Assembly: GCA_050732635.1 (NCBI GenBank)
Contig: JBOHRE010000097.1
Location: 1 to 11,640, forward strand
Source of the DNA: JBOHRE01 sp050732635
GTDB lineage: Bacteria; Gemmatimonadota; Gemmatimonadetes; Longimicrobiales; RSA9
Direction of reading: 5' to 3'
DNA: 11,640 nucleotides
The notes below the pieces were generated by a model. The model made no database searches, was not told the DNA's origin, and worked only from the letters and a program-made list of their open reading frames with translations. This document shows, piece after piece, positions 1-9,964 of this stretch. The translations under genes and the position numbers were made by a program. How positions within the stretch are numbered: the stretch's first letter is position 1; each line of letters opens with the position of its first letter.

Positions 1-67
<67 letters not shown>

Positions 68-156
68 GGAGCACGCGAGTAAGCGCCTGCCACACCGCAG
101 CGCCGAAAGCACGCTCAACGTCGCACCACACAGTCGAACTCGAGCTCGGTTATCGT
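68..156 (+). other. Short 16S trailer, no tRNA or 23S
   Basis: This spacer separates the 16S end from a terminator. It contains no tRNA-like cloverleaf, no 23S 5' sequence and no convincing ORF. The only small structure seen is the CGAGCTCG palindrome at 141-148. It probably holds the 3' half of the 16S processing stem, but the partner leader lies outside the window, so this cannot be tested here. Confidence 0.6.
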
Positions 157-196
157 AAAAGGCCGTCGCGCATTTGCTGCGCGTCGGCCTTTTTTT
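157..196. terminator. Bidirectional intrinsic terminator between 16S and kinase gene
   Basis: A 16-bp stem (157-172 against 178-193) with one T-T mismatch encloses the 5-nt loop TTTGC. The plus strand continues into a run of T at 190-196, so it should stop rRNA transcription. On the minus strand the same hairpin ends in TTTT, so it can also terminate the convergent kinase gene, whose stop codon is at 216-218. It is the only strong terminator seen in the window. Confidence 0.9.
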
Positions 197-215
197 CAAC
201 CATCAACGGCTGGCG

Positions 216-3119
<2,904 letters not shown>

Positions 3120-3287
3120 GCGGCCTCTCGCTCAGGTTCGGAAGATTCCCCGCGGTTCCGCCTCAGGGTGCGCGGAGCAGGTTGCGCCGACGATGCGCGT
3201 GCCGGGGCACCGCCAACATTCCACGCGGCCCGGCATCCTGCAACCCTCGGCGCCATGGGCGTCGAATGAATCGAGCCTCCCGCCATC

Positions 3288-5981
3288 TCATTCCGCGCGC
3301 AGCGCCGCCATCGGGTCCGCACGCGTGGCGCGCCGCGCGGGCAGCCAGCTGGCGAGCGCAGCGGTCGCCAGCACGAGCGCGGCCACTGCGACGAACGTGA
3401 GCGGGTCGGTCGCAGTCACGCCGAACAGCAGGCTGGCGAGCAGGCGTGAGCCGGCGAACGCGGCAATCAGCCCGATCGCCACACCCAGCGCGGCCAGCCG
3501 CAGCCCCTCACCCACGACCAGGCGCAGCACACTGCTGTGGCTGGCGCCCAGCGCGACGCGGATGCCGACCTCGGCGGAGCGCTGCGCGACTGTGTAGCTC
3601 AGCACGCCGTGCACGCCGATGAGCGCGAGCAGGATTGCGATGCCGGCGAAGACGGCGAGCAGCAGCGCGGTGAAGCGCGGCCGCGCGACCGACTCCGCGA
3701 CGGTCGTCGCGAGCGGCTCGACGCCGTAGAGCGCGAGCTGCGGATCCAGCTCGCTGAAAACCCGGCGGATCGAGGGCACGAGCGACGTCGGCTCGACAGT
3801 GGCGCGCACGAGCAGCGTTCCCCGCCGCTGCGGCGCCTGCGCGAGCGCTGAATAGATGGCGGGCTCGACCTCGGCATCGAGACCCTGGAACCGCTCGTCG
3901 CCGATCACGCCCACGACCCGGCGGGGAATTCCCCAGAAGCTGATCTCCTGACCGATCGGCTCCATGCCCGCGAAGTAGCGCTCGGCGGCCGCGCGGTTGA
4001 GCAGGCCGACGGCGGGTGCCGCGGCGTCGTCGCCAGCCGTGAGGTCGCGGCCGGCGAGCAGCGGCACCTCGAGCACTTGGAGATAACCGGGCGTGATGAA
4101 GCGGACCCGGATCTCCGGAAAGGCGGCTGATTCCGCCTCGCGGCCGGTGATGCTGAACGAGTTCGTGAAGCCCGCGTCCAGCGGGTGCACGGCCGCGAGC
4201 GTCGCCTGCTCGACGCCGGGCAGCGCGCTCACGCGGCGCAGCAGCTCCGCCTGGAAACCGTGAATTTCCGGCGCCTCGGGATACCGCGAGAAATCGATCG
4301 GGTAGCGTGATTCGGGCAGCTGATACTCCAGCTTGAGCACGCGCGCCGTCGCGAAGCCCGGATCGACGCTGCTCAGTGACCAGAAGCTGCGCAGCAGCAG
4401 GCCCGCGCCGATCACGAGCGCGACCGCGAGCGCGATCTCGGCGACCACGACGCCGGCGCGGAACCGGCGGCCGGTGCGGCCCTCCGACACGTTGCGGCCG
4501 GGCTGTGCCTTCAGCACGCCCTGGAGGTCGAGGCGCCGCGACTGCAGCACCGGGATCAGGCCGAACGCGAGGGAAACGAGCGCCGCGACCGCGGCGGTAA
4601 AACCGAGCACGCGCGCGTCCAGCCGCGCCTCCGTCAGGCGAGGAATGTCGGCCGGCGCGAGCGCGAGCAGAACCTGCAGCCCCCACCGGGCCAGCAGCAG
4701 CCCCGCGGCGGCGCCGAGCGCGGTCAGCACGGCGCTCTCCACCAGGAACTGCCGGCTGATGCGGCCGCTGCGCGCACCGAGCGCACGGCGCACCGCGACC
4801 TCGCGTGTGCGCACCGCCGCGCGCGCCAGCAGCAGGTTCGCCACGTTCGCGCAGGTCACGAGCAGCACCAGCGCGACCGCGCCGAGCAGCACGAGCAGCG
4901 CGGGCCGGGCGGCACCGAACACGACATCGGCGTAGGGCTCGAGGTTCACGCCCCGCGCAGCGTTCACGGGATACGCCTGCTCGAGATCGAGCGCGATGGC
5001 CGCGAGCTCCTGCTGTGCCGCTGCCGCCGATGCGCCCGGCTCGAGACGCGCGACCGTCAGGAACGGATGCGTCGAGCGCGGGAACGCATCGGCCGTGGGC
5101 CGCACCGCCACCCACATGTCGACCCGACCGCCCGCGTACGTGGCGCTGTAGTCCGCGCGCGCGTGCACCTGCTGGATGCCGAGGTCGGCCGATGCCGGCG
5201 CGACGCCGACGACCGTGGTCGGCCGGCCGTTCACCGTGAGCGTGCTGCCGAGCACGGCGGGATCGGCATTGAAACGGCCCTGCCAGTAACCCGCGGACAG
5301 CACCGCGACGGCCGTACCCTGCAGATCGCCCTCGTCCTGCGCAAAGAAGCGCCCCAGCACGGGCCGCACGCCCAGCACACCGCCCAGCAGGTTCGGCGTG
5401 ACGCCGACGGCGCTGAGCCGCTCCGGCTCACCGGTGCCGGTGAGCGTCGCTTCCATCCCGATGAGCGCGCCGATCCCCGAGAGCGTCCGGCTCCGCTCGC
5501 GGAAGTCGACGATGTCCGGCCACGACGCCGGCTCGTGCGACGTGTCGCTGTCGCGATCCGTCTCCCACAGCATGATCAGCCGCTCCGGCTGCGGGAACGG
5601 CGACGCGCGAAGCAGCACCGCGTCGACCACACTGAAGATCGCCGTGTTCGCGCCGATGCCGAGCGCCAGCGTGAGCACCGCCGCCGTCGTGAATAGCGGA
5701 TTCTTCACCAGCAGCCGCGCCGACACCCGCAGATCCTGCCGCAGGTCGTCGATCCAGCCCAGCCCGCGCGTGTCGCGCGCCTCCTCCGTGTACCGATCGA
5801 CGCCGCCGAATGCGACCAGCGCTTCCCGCCGCGCCTGCGCCTCGCTCGCGCCCGCGGCCACCCGGCGCTCGATCTCGCGCTCGATGTGGAAGCGGACCTC
5901 GTCGTCCAGCTCCTCATCCACCGCGCCGCGGCGCACCAGCGCCCGCAGCCGCAACAGGATCGCCCGCGCTCGGTCACCCAT
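3288..5981 (-). CDS. ADOP-family (MacB/FtsX-like) ABC transporter permease
   Basis: This 897-residue inner-membrane permease of the duplicated orphan permease (ADOP) type is of usual length for the family. Residues 1-85 are the soluble prefix domain typical of ADOPs (DEELDDEVRFHIEREIERR). A first MacB-like half follows: a membrane segment near 97-122 (LALGIGANTAIFSVVDAVLL), a periplasmic domain to about 355, and FtsX segments near 360-382, 413-435 and 460-480. The second half repeats this, with a segment near 509-531, a periplasmic domain to about 755, and three segments from 770 to the C-terminus (VGIRVALGA motif). That gives about eight membrane spans. MacB-type permeases usually work with a separate ATPase in export or mechanotransmission across the envelope, but no ATPase gene is adjacent. 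It lies 74 bp after its PadR regulator on the same strand, so the two are likely co-transcribed. The start is ATG with GAGGAG and GAGG upstream. The substrate cannot be inferred. Confidence 0.95.
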   Translation of the reverse strand: MGDRARAILLRLRALVRRGAVDEELDDEVRFHIEREIERRVAAGASEAQARREALVAFGGVDRYTEEARDTRGLGWIDDLRQDLRVSARLLVKNPLFTTAAVLTLALGIGANTAIFSVVDAVLLRASPFPQPERLIMLWETDRDSDTSHEPASWPDIVDFRERSRTLSGIGALIGMEATLTGTGEPERLSAVGVTPNLLGGVLGVRPVLGRFFAQDEGDLQGTAVAVLSAGYWQGRFNADPAVLGSTLTVNGRPTTVVGVAPASADLGIQQVHARADYSATYAGGRVDMWVAVRPTADAFPRSTHPFLTVARLEPGASAAAAQQELAAIALDLEQAYPVNAARGVNLEPYADVVFGAARPALLVLLGAVALVLLVTCANVANLLLARAAVRTREVAVRRALGARSGRISRQFLVESAVLTALGAAAGLLLARWGLQVLLALAPADIPRLTEARLDARVLGFTAAVAALVSLAFGLIPVLQSRRLDLQGVLKAQPGRNVSEGRTGRRFRAGVVVAEIALAVALVIGAGLLLRSFWSLSSVDPGFATARVLKLEYQLPESRYPIDFSRYPEAPEIHGFQAELLRRVSALPGVEQATLAAVHPLDAGFTNSFSITGREAESAAFPEIRVRFITPGYLQVLEVPLLAGRDLTAGDDAAAPAVGLLNRAAAERYFAGMEPIGQEISFWGIPRRVVGVIGDERFQGLDAEVEPAIYSALAQAPQRRGTLLVRATVEPTSLVPSIRRVFSELDPQLALYGVEPLATTVAESVARPRFTALLLAVFAGIAILLALIGVHGVLSYTVAQRSAEVGIRVALGASHSSVLRLVVGEGLRLAALGVAIGLIAAFAGSRLLASLLFGVTATDPLTFVAVAALVLATAALASWLPARRATRADPMAALRAE

Positions 5982-6055
5982 GCTCGCCTCGTCTCCTCGG
6001 TGTTGTCTCGTGCCGCTCCCGCACGGGGCGACGCGCCACCGCCGCCATCACCCGC

Positions 6056-6388
6056 TCACCGCGCCGCCATGACCAGGTCGACCGCCCCCGAGAAGCGCCG
6101 CCACAGCGCCGCCTCCGCCACCAACTGCCGGCGCCCCGTTCGTGTCAGCCGGTAGTACTTCGCACGCCGGTTGTTCTCCGAGGTGCCCCACTCCGCAGCG
6201 ATCCAGCCGCGGTGCTCCAACCGGTGCAGCGCTGGGTACAGCGAGCCCTGGTTCACCTGCAGCGCATCCCGCGACACCTGCTGGATCCGCTGCGCCACGC
6301 CCCAGCCATGCATCGGCTCCAGCGACAGCGCCTTCAGGATCAGCATGTCCAGCGTGCCCTGCAGCACATCGGCGTTGGCCTGCGCCAT
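6056..6388 (-). CDS. PadR-family transcriptional regulator (first module)
   Basis: This 110-residue winged-helix repressor of the short PadR type usually paired with ADOP permeases has the expected length. The opening motif is LQGTLDMLILKALSL (9-23), followed by HGWGVAQRIQ, the recognition-helix region QVNQGSLYPALHRLEHRGWI, and the wing ENNRRAKYYRLT. The short C-terminal helix should mediate dimerisation. Related regulators repress their own operon and respond to small molecules or stress; the ligand here is unknown. The permease gene follows 74 bp downstream. Immediately before the ATG there is no purine-rich ribosome binding site; instead four AACCAC-type heptamers run up to one base from the start codon. 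It is homologous to the second PadR gene in this window, also 110 residues. Confidence 0.95.
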   Translation of the reverse strand: MAQANADVLQGTLDMLILKALSLEPMHGWGVAQRIQQVSRDALQVNQGSLYPALHRLEHRGWIAAEWGTSENNRRAKYYRLTRTGRRQLVAEAALWRRFSGAVDLVMAAR

Positions 6389-6389
6389 G

Positions 6390-6417
6390 GTGGTTCGTGG
6401 TTGGTGGTTGGTGGTTC
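6390..6417 (-). repeat. Four tandem heptamers in the 5' leader of padR (first module)
   Basis: Read on the minus strand, the leader consists of GAACCAC, CAACCAC, CAACCAC and GAACCAC in perfect tandem, followed by a single C and the ATG of the PadR gene. Only the first base of the unit varies (G or C). The array occupies the place where a Shine-Dalgarno sequence would be and contains no purine-rich motif. Confidence 0.9.
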
Positions 6418-6442
6418 GGAGCTCGCGGCGCTTCCTAGATAC

Positions 6443-6482
6443 TCGACAGGAGAAGCTGCATGGCGCACCTGTAGAATGTCAA
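6443..6482 (-). promoter_or_regulatory. Possible promoter/operator of the first PadR-ADOP module
   Basis: A perfect -35 box TTGACA is present on the minus strand (6482 to 6477). No good -10 box lies at 16-18 bp, so promoter assignment is weak. Overlapping downstream is an inverted repeat, TCGACAGG at 6443-6450 against CCTGTAGA at 6468-6475, with 7 of 8 positions complementary and a 17-nt spacer; it could be a PadR operator. Its sequence is unlike the operators of the second PadR gene. The divergent lipoprotein gene starts 175 bp away, and its promoter was not recognised in the same interval (6419-6657). Confidence 0.35.
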
Positions 6483-6632
6483 GGGGGGAGACACGGTCTC
6501 GCCGCTCTCGATGCCACGCGTCGCGCGGCGGAGCGCTGGCTGAAAAGGAGGTACGGCGCGAGCATGGTCCGACTCCAGCGCCCGCTGGCAGCGATATTGC
6601 GCGAGCCCTCCGCCCGCAACGACCTATCTCAC

Positions 6633-6652
6633 CCGGTTCGACCGGAAGGAGG
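6633..6652 (+). promoter_or_regulatory. Ribosome binding site with adjoining hairpin, lipoprotein gene
   Basis: AAGGAGG at 6646-6652 lies 5 nt before the ATG at 6658, a near-ideal Shine-Dalgarno that fixes the start. Directly before it is a perfect 5-bp hairpin, CCGGT-TCG-ACCGG (6633-6645). The hairpin ends where the ribosome binding site begins and does not mask it. Confidence 0.8.
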
Positions 6653-6657
6653 CCAGC

Positions 6658-7470
6658 ATGTCCGGAGCGAGCAGCACCAAGCCTCATGCCCCCGCGATTC
6701 TCGCATGCTCGACGTTCCTGGCGAGTACGTTGCTTATCGCCTGCGAATCCGAGCAGCCGGTGGCTCCGCTCGCCTCGCCCGAGGCGGCAGGAGCCCAGGC
6801 GGATGTGATCAGCGAAACGCCCGAGTGGATCGGCAATCTTCTGAACGGGTCCACCCATCTCACCGCGGACGGCAGCAGCACGCAGGAAGAGCTGCCGGGG
6901 ATGGGACACAAGTTCGAGCTCCTGTTCGCGATGATGGACGACCAGGATCCGCAGAACCCCACGAACGACGTCATCTCCGTCACCACGGCCGCAACCGTGA
7001 TCGGCGTCGCGGTACGCAACCTGCCGCCGGGGATCAAGATCACGGCGTTCGAGAACCAGCTCAATTTGAAGTACTTCTTCCCGGCACGCAGCTGCGCCGG
7101 TGGGTCACCGCGCATCCAAATCGCGATAGACCGCGACGGGGATGGAACGTTCGACGGCAATGCCTTTGGGTACGTCGGACACGCGCCGTTCGGGACCGGA
7201 TGTATCACGGCCGAGTGGGACATCATAGACATGACGGACCAGATCGGCCGTTGGGACCTGTCCCAGCTCGAGGGCGGCATGACGATGACCTGGGACCAGG
7301 CCGAGACGTTCGTCACGACGACCTACCCGGAGCACCGGGTCCTGTCGGGATCTCTGGTGGACGACTCGTGCGGCTTTGCCGCCGGGAGCTGCGGCGAGGC
7401 GTATTACGACCTGGTGACGGTGGAGAATCGGACTCTGGAGAACGACCAGGATACGGTAGGCGGCAAGTAG
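6658..7470 (+). CDS. Putative secreted lipoprotein of unknown function
   Basis: This 270-residue protein starts with a lipoprotein signal: a hydrophobic stretch at about 12-28 ends in the lipobox LIAC with Cys29 as the likely lipidated residue. The mature part begins with a flexible Ala/Pro/Ser region (31-50). The rest appears globular and beta-rich. It contains a DxDxDG calcium-loop-like motif (DRDGDGTFDG, 158-167) and four cysteines at 146, 182, 238 and 245 that could form two disulphides in the envelope. No family was recognised. It sits alone on the plus strand between two minus-strand PadR-permease modules. Composition is slightly less GC-skewed than its neighbours. No clear terminator follows; the stop is about 110 bp before the end of the convergent truncated permease gene. 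Secretion is a confident inference; function is not known. Confidence 0.85.
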   Translation: MSGASSTKPHAPAILACSTFLASTLLIACESEQPVAPLASPEAAGAQADVISETPEWIGNLLNGSTHLTADGSSTQEELPGMGHKFELLFAMMDDQDPQNPTNDVISVTTAATVIGVAVRNLPPGIKITAFENQLNLKYFFPARSCAGGSPRIQIAIDRDGDGTFDGNAFGYVGHAPFGTGCITAEWDIIDMTDQIGRWDLSQLEGGMTMTWDQAETFVTTTYPEHRVLSGSLVDDSCGFAAGSCGEAYYDLVTVENRTLENDQDTVGGK

Positions 7471-7486
7471 GGATCGGGCGGCACGC

Positions 7487-7521
7487 CGTTACTGCGGGCG
7501 TGGCGGTACCGGGCGAGCCTC
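7487..7521 (+). repeat. 35-bp near-copy of the ECF sigma factor region 2 coding sequence
   Basis: This stretch matches 9030-9064, inside the sigma factor gene, at 32 of 35 positions; the core 7493-7521 matches 9036-9064 at 28 of 29. In the matching frame it would encode LLRAWRYRASL, against FMRAWRYRASL in the sigma factor, and the core difference is synonymous (GCG for GCC, Ala). Reading on in that frame, the similarity is lost within a few codons. It may be the remnant of a second ECF sigma gene or a small duplication. Confidence 0.6.
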
Positions 7522-7579
7522 CCGACGCGTGCGTTCCCGGTCCGGTGGGAGCAGGGTGAGGGGCGGACGGCTGCGCTGC

Positions 7580-8224
7580 CTACTGTTCCTGGATGGCGAT
7601 TCTCGGGTCCACCCGCGAGGCATGGCGCGTGGGGATCCACGCGGACAGGAGAGCGGCCATGGCGAGGACCAGTGAAGTAGCCAGAAAGATCCGTGGGTCC
7701 CGCGGGCTGATCTCGAATACGAGCGCCGACAACCAGCGTCCGAGCACGAGCGCCCCGGCGATGCCGACCACGAGACCCAGCCCCACAACCACGGCCGCCT
7801 GATGTAACACGAGCATGCGCACGTGCGACGCGGTCGCGCCGAGCGCAATCCGGATCCCGATTTCCTGCGTGCGCTGGCGCATTGTGTAGGCGAGCACGCC
7901 ATAGAGACCGAGGGCCGCGAGCATCAGCGCCACCGCCGCGAAGGCGGCCATCAGCACCAGCGCGAAACGCTCGCGGCTGCCAACGTCCTGCGCAAGCTCG
8001 TCCACCCACCTCCACCGCCACGTCTCCCGCGCCTCCGCCTTCACGGCGCCAGGATCTCCGAACCCGCGGCGGGCCGCGCGCCGTGCCTCCTCGGGGCTCA
8101 ACCCTCGCGCGAGGTTGCGCTCGATCTCGCGGTCGACGTGATACCGCAGCTCCTCCTCGAAGTCCGCTTCGATCTCCTCGCGACGGAAGAGCGCACGCAA
8201 CCGGATGAACCACTGACTTGGCAT
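7580..8224 (-). CDS. Internally deleted ADOP permease (prefix domain joined to last FtsX domain)
   Basis: This 214-residue protein consists of the two ends of an ADOP permease. Residues 1-81 form the prefix domain (ALFRREEIEADFEEELRYHV, WRWVDELAQDV). Residues 82-214 are the final FtsX-like domain (RQRTQEIGIRIALGA) with three membrane segments near 88-113, 143-169 and 179-197. Aligned with the 897-residue permease in this window, about 680 residues (roughly its 85-766) are missing, including the first membrane span and both periplasmic domains. The junction near base 7980 is in frame with no stop. The ATG at 8222-8224, 14 bp after the PadR stop, is preferred because it begins the conserved prefix; a longer start at 8287 would overlap the PadR gene. 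A classical permease role is very unlikely. It may be a decaying gene, a small membrane protein with a new role, or an assembly collapse. Confidence 0.8.
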   Translation of the reverse strand: MPSQWFIRLRALFRREEIEADFEEELRYHVDREIERNLARGLSPEEARRAARRGFGDPGAVKAEARETWRWRWVDELAQDVGSRERFALVLMAAFAAVALMLAALGLYGVLAYTMRQRTQEIGIRIALGATASHVRMLVLHQAAVVVGLGLVVGIAGALVLGRWLSALVFEISPRDPRIFLATSLVLAMAALLSAWIPTRHASRVDPRIAIQEQ

Positions 8225-8238
8225 ACCCACGCCCGCTC

Positions 8239-8571
8239 TCAGTCGGTCTCGAGGATCAGACCGAGGGCGTGCGAGAAGCGCTCCCACTGCTCACGCTCCG
8301 TCGCGAGCTGCTTCCGCCCGGCGGCGGTGAGTTCGTAGAAGCGGGCGCGGCGGTTGTTGTCGCTCATCGCCCATCGGCCTCTCACCCAGCCTTTCGCCTC
8401 GAGCCGACGGAGCGCCGGATAGATCGATCCGTAGTTGACATCTAGCGCGCCGTTCGAGACGACCTGGATCGATTGCGTGAGCTGCCAGCCATTGGCGGCC
8501 CCGGCGCGCAGCATCTTGAGCACGATCAGGTCGAGCGTGCCCTGCAGGAGATCGATCTTCTTCTGGCCCAC
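8239..8571 (-). CDS. PadR-family transcriptional regulator (second module)
   Basis: This 110-residue winged-helix repressor parallels the other PadR in the window. It shows LLQGTLDLIVLKML (8-21), NGWQLTQSIQ, the DNA-binding segment DVNYGSIYPALRRLEAKGW, and the wing DNNRRARFYELTAAG. The start is GTG, supported by AGGAGG 4 nt upstream and by family length. A promoter and two matching inverted repeats lie just upstream, so it very probably represses itself and the truncated permease 14 bp downstream. Its inducer is unknown. The divergent sigma factor operon begins about 300 bp away, so control of that operon too is possible but unproven. Confidence 0.95.
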   Translation of the reverse strand: MGQKKIDLLQGTLDLIVLKMLRAGAANGWQLTQSIQVVSNGALDVNYGSIYPALRRLEAKGWVRGRWAMSDNNRRARFYELTAAGRKQLATEREQWERFSHALGLILETD

Positions 8572-8579
8572 TCCTCCTC

Positions 8580-8596
8580 CTATTGTTTAGCAATAG
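8580..8596. promoter_or_regulatory. Likely PadR operator 1
   Basis: CTATTGTTTAGCAATAG is a perfect inverted repeat with 6-bp arms and a 5-nt centre. It spans the predicted transcription start of the padR gene (about 8595) and ends next to the ribosome binding site. Binding here would block transcription initiation. Arms and spacing match the second operator. Confidence 0.7.
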
Positions 8597-8601
8597 AAGC
8601 G

Positions 8602-8630
8602 AGTCTATGGCCCGTCTTATTGCCAGTCAA
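8602..8630 (-). promoter_or_regulatory. Promoter of the second padR gene
   Basis: On the minus strand, TTGACT (8630-8625; 5 of 6 match to the sigma-70 -35 box) is followed after 17 bp by TAGACT (8607-8602; 4 of 6 match to the -10 box). The GTG start of padR lies about 30 bp further on. The -35 box is embedded in operator 2. Confidence 0.75.
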
Positions 8631-8633
8631 TAG
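8617..8633. promoter_or_regulatory. Likely PadR operator 2
   Basis: TTATTGCCAGTCAATAG is an inverted repeat with the same arms (TATTG/CAATA) and the same 5-nt centre as operator 1; one outer base pair is mismatched. It covers the -35 box. The two centres are 37 bp apart, about three and a half helical turns. Confidence 0.7.
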
Positions 8634-8869
8634 GAGTGGGAGCAAGCCCCGGTTTGGCGTCATGGCGCCGGCGGGGCTGTCATTCGGCCAGGAACTGCCC
8701 GAGCTGCGCGCCCCCGCCCGCTCCGCCCGGCTACCCCCGACGCCCTCCTGGACGCGCAACGAGAGCCGACCGATTAGTTTCGGCACGCCGATCGGTATCA
8801 CATCCGAGAGAGCCGCCGATCGATCGTGAGCGGCACACGGATGACAACCAGCCGACGGACGATGAACCG

Positions 8870-9964
8870 ATGACAGGATTCACTGAGACCGGGGCTCTCG
8901 CCGCCGCCGTGCGCGCGGGCGATGAGGCTGCCTTCAGCGAGTTGGTGGAACGACACCGGGTCGCGCTGCAGGTGCACTGCTATCGCATGCTCGGGTCGTT
9001 GCACGACGCCGAGGACGTGGTGCAGGAGACGTTCATGCGGGCCTGGCGGTACCGGGCGAGCCTCGAGGAGGGAGCCCCGCTCGGTCCGTGGCTCTACCGC
9101 ATTGCGACGAACGCCTGCCTGGACGCGATCGCGCGCGATCGCCGGCGAGCGGCTGTATCCTTCGCATCCGCCGAGACGGCGCCGGGCGCTGCGCCGCCAG
9201 ACGTTAGCGAAGTGTCCTGGCTTCAGCCGTTCCCGGATACGATGCTCGAGCCCGTCGCGCCGCGCGAGGCCGAACCGGACGCCATCGTCGTCACGAAGGA
9301 GACCATCGAGCTGGCGTTCTTGACGGTCATCCAGCTGCTCACGCCGCAGCAACGCGCAGCGCTCATCCTGCGCGACGTTCTGGGCTGGTCTGCGAAGGAG
9401 ACTGCGGAGCTGCTCGAGACCAGCGTGGCCTCCGTGACCAGCGCACTGCAGCGGGCGCGCGCGACGCTGCGCAAGCACTTGCCTCCGCGGAAACCGGAAT
9501 GGCCGGTGGGTGTCGACGCGACGGCGGCCGAGCGCGAGCTGCTGCGCAGGTACATCGAGGCCTCGGAGACGCCCGATCTCTCCGGTTTCGCGTCCATAAT
9601 CCGCGAGGACGCGGTCTTCCGCATGCCGCCCGACCCGCGCATCAGCGTGGGCCGCGCTGAGATGATCCGTTTCTGGGTCGAGGGCGGCTTCGGCACGAGC
9701 GAGCTCGGCCAGCCTCGCTGCGTGGTCACGCGCGCCAACCGGCAGCCCGCCGTGGCGAACTACGTGCTGAAGCCGGGCGATACGCTCTACCGGGCGATGG
9801 CGCTGGACGTACTGCGGATCGAGGACGGCTTGATCGCGGAGATCGTTGCGTTTCCGCCGGAGGTGTTCGACTCGTTCGGGCTGCCGCCGACGGTCGAGGT
9901 CGGGGCCTGGGAGACTGTCTTCGGGTACACTTCACCACTTCAGGAGCGCGATCGAGACAAATGA
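8870..9964 (+). CDS. ECF sigma factor with C-terminal SnoaL-like domain (SigX5/TIGR02960-like)
   Basis: This 364-residue RNA polymerase sigma factor has sigma region 2 at about 22-92 (HDAEDVVQETFMRAWRYR, then WLYRIATNACLDAIARDRRR), a linker with the family-type WLQPFPD motif (117-123), sigma region 4 at about 145-203 (LTPQQRAALILRDVLGWSAK, then a helix-turn-helix), and a SnoaL/NTF2-like domain at about 217-340. In related ECF families with this extension the domain modulates sigma activity in place of a membrane anti-sigma factor; no anti-sigma gene is seen here. The ATG at 8870 is chosen because homology to sigma factors begins there, although its ribosome binding site is weak; the open frame extends to 8636. 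Its stop overlaps the next gene's start by 4 bp (ATGA), so it is coupled to the exporter. No ECF-type promoter could be assigned in 8634-8869. Confidence 0.93.
   Translation: MTGFTETGALAAAVRAGDEAAFSELVERHRVALQVHCYRMLGSLHDAEDVVQETFMRAWRYRASLEEGAPLGPWLYRIATNACLDAIARDRRRAAVSFASAETAPGAAPPDVSEVSWLQPFPDTMLEPVAPREAEPDAIVVTKETIELAFLTVIQLLTPQQRAALILRDVLGWSAKETAELLETSVASVTSALQRARATLRKHLPPRKPEWPVGVDATAAERELLRRYIEASETPDLSGFASIIREDAVFRMPPDPRISVGRAEMIRFWVEGGFGTSELGQPRCVVTRANRQPAVANYVLKPGDTLYRAMALDVLRIEDGLIAEIVAFPPEVFDSFGLPPTVEVGAWETVFGYTSPLQERDRDK

Noticed and set aside
7482..7503. Possible terminator hairpin CACGCC/GGCGTG after the lipoprotein gene
   Set aside because: The 6-bp stem has no T tract after it, and it overlaps the sigma-like fragment, which explains part of the sequence.
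6171..7559. A 462-codon plus-strand open frame overlapping PadR and the lipoprotein gene
   Set aside because: It overlaps two better supported genes, has no domain, and lacks a well-placed ribosome binding site. AGGAGG at 6546-6551 is 12 nt from the ATG at 6564, and the frame beyond it is Arg-rich shadow sequence.
8769..8796. Inverted repeat ACCGAT/ATCGGT upstream of the sigma factor gene
   Set aside because: Arms of 6 bp with a 16-nt spacer are not significant in this composition, and no -35/-10 pair could be fitted around it.
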